Part shown: positions 8,881 to 10,000 of the stretch, piece after piece
Position numbering within the stretch: position 1 is the stretch's first letter
How the letters are laid out: the number at the start of each line of letters is the position of its first letter
DNA from: Glandiceps talaboti
Taxonomy: Eukaryota; Hemichordata; Enteropneusta; Spengelidae
Reading direction: 5' to 3'
DNA: 10,000 nucleotides
Assembly (NCBI RefSeq): GCF_964340395.1
Contig: NC_135571.1
Span: 3,573,111 to 3,583,110, forward strand
Program-made: the position numbers and the translations under genes
Notes under the pieces: model-generated
What the model was told of the DNA's origin: nothing
Seen by the model: the letters and a program-made list of their open reading frames with translations, nothing else
The model's database searches: none

Positions 8881-9138
8881 ACTGTCCTGTTCTACAGTAT
8901 AGCCTGGAATCCATACCGTCCTGTTCTACAGTATAGCCTGGAATCCATACTGTCCTGTTGTACAGTATAGCCTGGAATCCATACTGTCCTGTTATACAGT
9001 ATAGCCTGGAATCTATACTGTCCTGTTGTACAGTATAGCCTGGAATCCATACTGTCCTGTTGTACAGTATAGTCTGGAATCCATACTGTCCTGTTCTACA
9101 GTATAGTCTGGAATCTATACTGTTCTGCTCTACAATAT

Positions 9139-9310
9139 ATTACATATGGGGTCCATAGTAGGTTAAAATCACAATATCCGTTCATTGAACTGTTAATATC
9201 AAACTTTTCCAGTCATGGAAGGTACAGAGTTTTCAGGCGATGGCCAATAAAGTCGGGTTGTAAATTTTGTTAATTGAACAATTTAATGACTTTATAACGC
9301 AACAAACGAC
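9139..9310. other. Right flank of the minisatellite
   Basis: Short AT-rich spacer between the array and the stop codon of the BTB-like ORF. No terminal repeat or target-site duplication matching the left flank of the array was seen. Confidence 0.5.
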
Positions 9311-9727
9311 TTAATCGTAGTAACTTAAGAATGTATGGTTAAAAGCAATACAGTAAATAACATAATAGCAGTCAGACGGTGTGTCAAAGTATAGTATACG
9401 TGACTCGAATTCGTGATCAAATATAGTTTTGATTTGTACATGGATGCGACCTGAGAATGTGGTTTGATCTTTTAAAGCCACCATATCTGTAACTGAAAGA
9501 TTTTTAAAAAACTGATTTGTTAGATATAATGACGTCATCCTATTTATCATACAAACTGTATATTGAAATACCTGTGGGTCATCGTCGTAAACCACAGCCT
9601 CTTTTACGGCATCGTTAAAGCAGTGTCGCGGAAGAAATAACAGCTCTAGTTTGCGAGAATGCTGTGGGTAAATGTATTCGTTATTGTGTGATTTAGGTAT
9701 ACACATAATATGGTCCGATGAATCCAT
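9311..9727 (-). CDS. BTB/POZ-like hypothetical protein, 138 codons
   Basis: BTB/POZ domains mediate dimerisation and often link substrates to cullin-3 ubiquitin ligases. Seen: the ATG at 9727-9725 is preceded directly by an in-frame TGA, so it is the only possible start for this frame unless it is an internal exon. Features that follow the BTB order: Ser-Asp at 4-5, Tyr-Pro-x-His-Ser at 20-24 (compare F-x-V-H), Cys-Phe at 36-37, Lys-Glu at 42-43, Asp-Asp-Asp-Pro-x-Val-Phe at 48-54, then Ile61 where the Y-T-G of the family is missing, and Asp81 with Ala-Leu-Lys at 84-86 (compare A-D-K-Y-x-L). The last 50 residues match nothing that I know. A full BTB is about 100-120 residues, so the length would fit the domain alone. 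Several consensus residues are lost, which suggests a diverged or decaying copy. A CAGGTATTT within the codons for DPQVF could act as a splice donor. The related fragment at 1-110 lies on the same strand. Family assignment is by pattern only. Confidence 0.4.
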   Translation of the reverse strand: MDSSDHIMCIPKSHNNEYIYPQHSRKLELLFLPRHCFNDAVKEAVVYDDDPQVFQYTVCMINRMTSLYLTNQFFKNLSVTDMVALKDQTTFSGRIHVQIKTIFDHEFESRILYFDTPSDCYYVIYCIAFNHTFLSYYD

Positions 9728-10000
9728 TCAAATTTGTTTTGAGTCCGCACCCTAAAAGCAGTGCCCCCAACTTAATCACACTTTCAATCTGTTACTATAC
9801 TTCTTATAGATAAATAGACCTCTAATTAACACACACAGTTACACAGTGTCTACTTATTTGTTTTTCAACAATTTGCAATGAATATTATTGGTTTTCTGAC
9901 CGTAAGAATACTACACCAGTTGGAGCTATACTAGTGAAGGTTTTAAGGGCTAATGTAGACAAGCTTTAATTTGTTAGGTTATTTCAATCCGTTTTTGTTA
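9728..10000. other. No supportable gene
   Basis: AT-rich sequence upstream of the BTB-like ORF on its strand. No clear TATA box at a sensible distance, no CpG-rich stretch and no further exon of the same frame was found. Confidence 0.45.

Larger units (their letters stand above)
6887..9138 (+). repeat. 34-bp minisatellite, about 66 tandem copies
   Basis: About 2.25 kb of head-to-tail monomers. The consensus is stem ATACTGT, loop CCTGTTCT, stem ACAGTAT, then AGCCTGGAATCC. The two stems are exact reverse complements, so each canonical monomer can form a hairpin or cruciform. Where the preceding unit ends in CT instead of CC the stem grows to nine pairs (CTATACTGT with ACAGTATAG). Copies are about 90-100% alike. 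Variant positions: loop TTCT, TTGT or TTAT; CC or TT at the loop start; GGAATCC or GGTATCC in the tail; ATAC or ACAC in the left stem. Length variants of 35 bp (TTGTAACAG) and 36 bp (TTCTCTACAG or GTATATAGCC) occur in clusters. The array starts abruptly and ends in a degenerate copy (TGTTCTGCTCTACAATAT). No coding function is inferred. Confidence 0.97.

Noticed and set aside
6655-8914. Minus-strand ORFs of 76-120 codons with a 34-residue period, recalling TPR or PPR repeats
   Set aside because: The 34-residue period is simple arithmetic: three 34-bp DNA monomers. The residues do not fit TPR or PPR consensus, and the frames depend on loop-base variants.
6887-9138. CRISPR-like array (short palindromic repeats)
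   Set aside because: Monomers abut directly with no unique spacers, so this is a tandem minisatellite. The genome context is also eukaryotic.
6780-9250. Minisatellite as the core of a Helitron or MITE
   Set aside because: I found no matching terminal inverted repeats, target-site duplications or Helitron-type end hairpin in the flanks. The idea remains open but is unsupported.

Overview
The window looks like AT-rich, gene-poor eukaryotic nuclear DNA, most likely from an animal and possibly an invertebrate. The sequence alone does not fix the taxon. It has no bacterial-style gene packing, no operons, no rRNA or tRNA genes that I can recognise and no CRISPR array. Stop codons are dense in all six frames. 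The only long open frames lie in simple repeats or are isolated. Long tetranucleotide and dinucleotide microsatellites and a 2.25-kb minisatellite are typical of animal intergenic or intronic DNA.

Layout. At 1-110 (minus strand) lies a decayed stretch similar to the isolated 138-codon minus-strand ORF at 9311-9727. That ORF carries a pattern resembling a BTB/POZ domain. The first copy runs off the left edge of the window. At 1287-1316 there is a polypurine run. At 1791-2009 there is a compound microsatellite: (TATG)24, a TG-rich decay zone, (TG)16 and an 11-G run. At about 2283-2755 there is an old imperfect inverted duplication. Its two arms keep near-identical 21-22 bp blocks, and the right arm also carries a 23-bp tandem duplication. 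From about 2756 to 6886 there is mostly unremarkable non-coding sequence, with two weak exon-like candidates: 3637-3716, and 5014-5059 ending in a perfect GTAAGT donor.

From 6887 to 9138 about 66 monomers of a 34-bp minisatellite stand head to tail. Every canonical monomer contains a 7-9 bp inverted repeat. Variant monomers of 34, 35 and 36 bp are clustered, and multi-monomer blocks have been re-duplicated. The minus-strand ORFs across the array are a by-product of 34 not being divisible by 3 and of the order of variants. I do not regard them as genes.

No genes here can be shown to work together. The best-supported biology is repeat biology (minisatellite, microsatellite, inverted duplication) plus traces of a BTB-like family at both ends of the window. 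I see no convincing new enzymatic or defence system.
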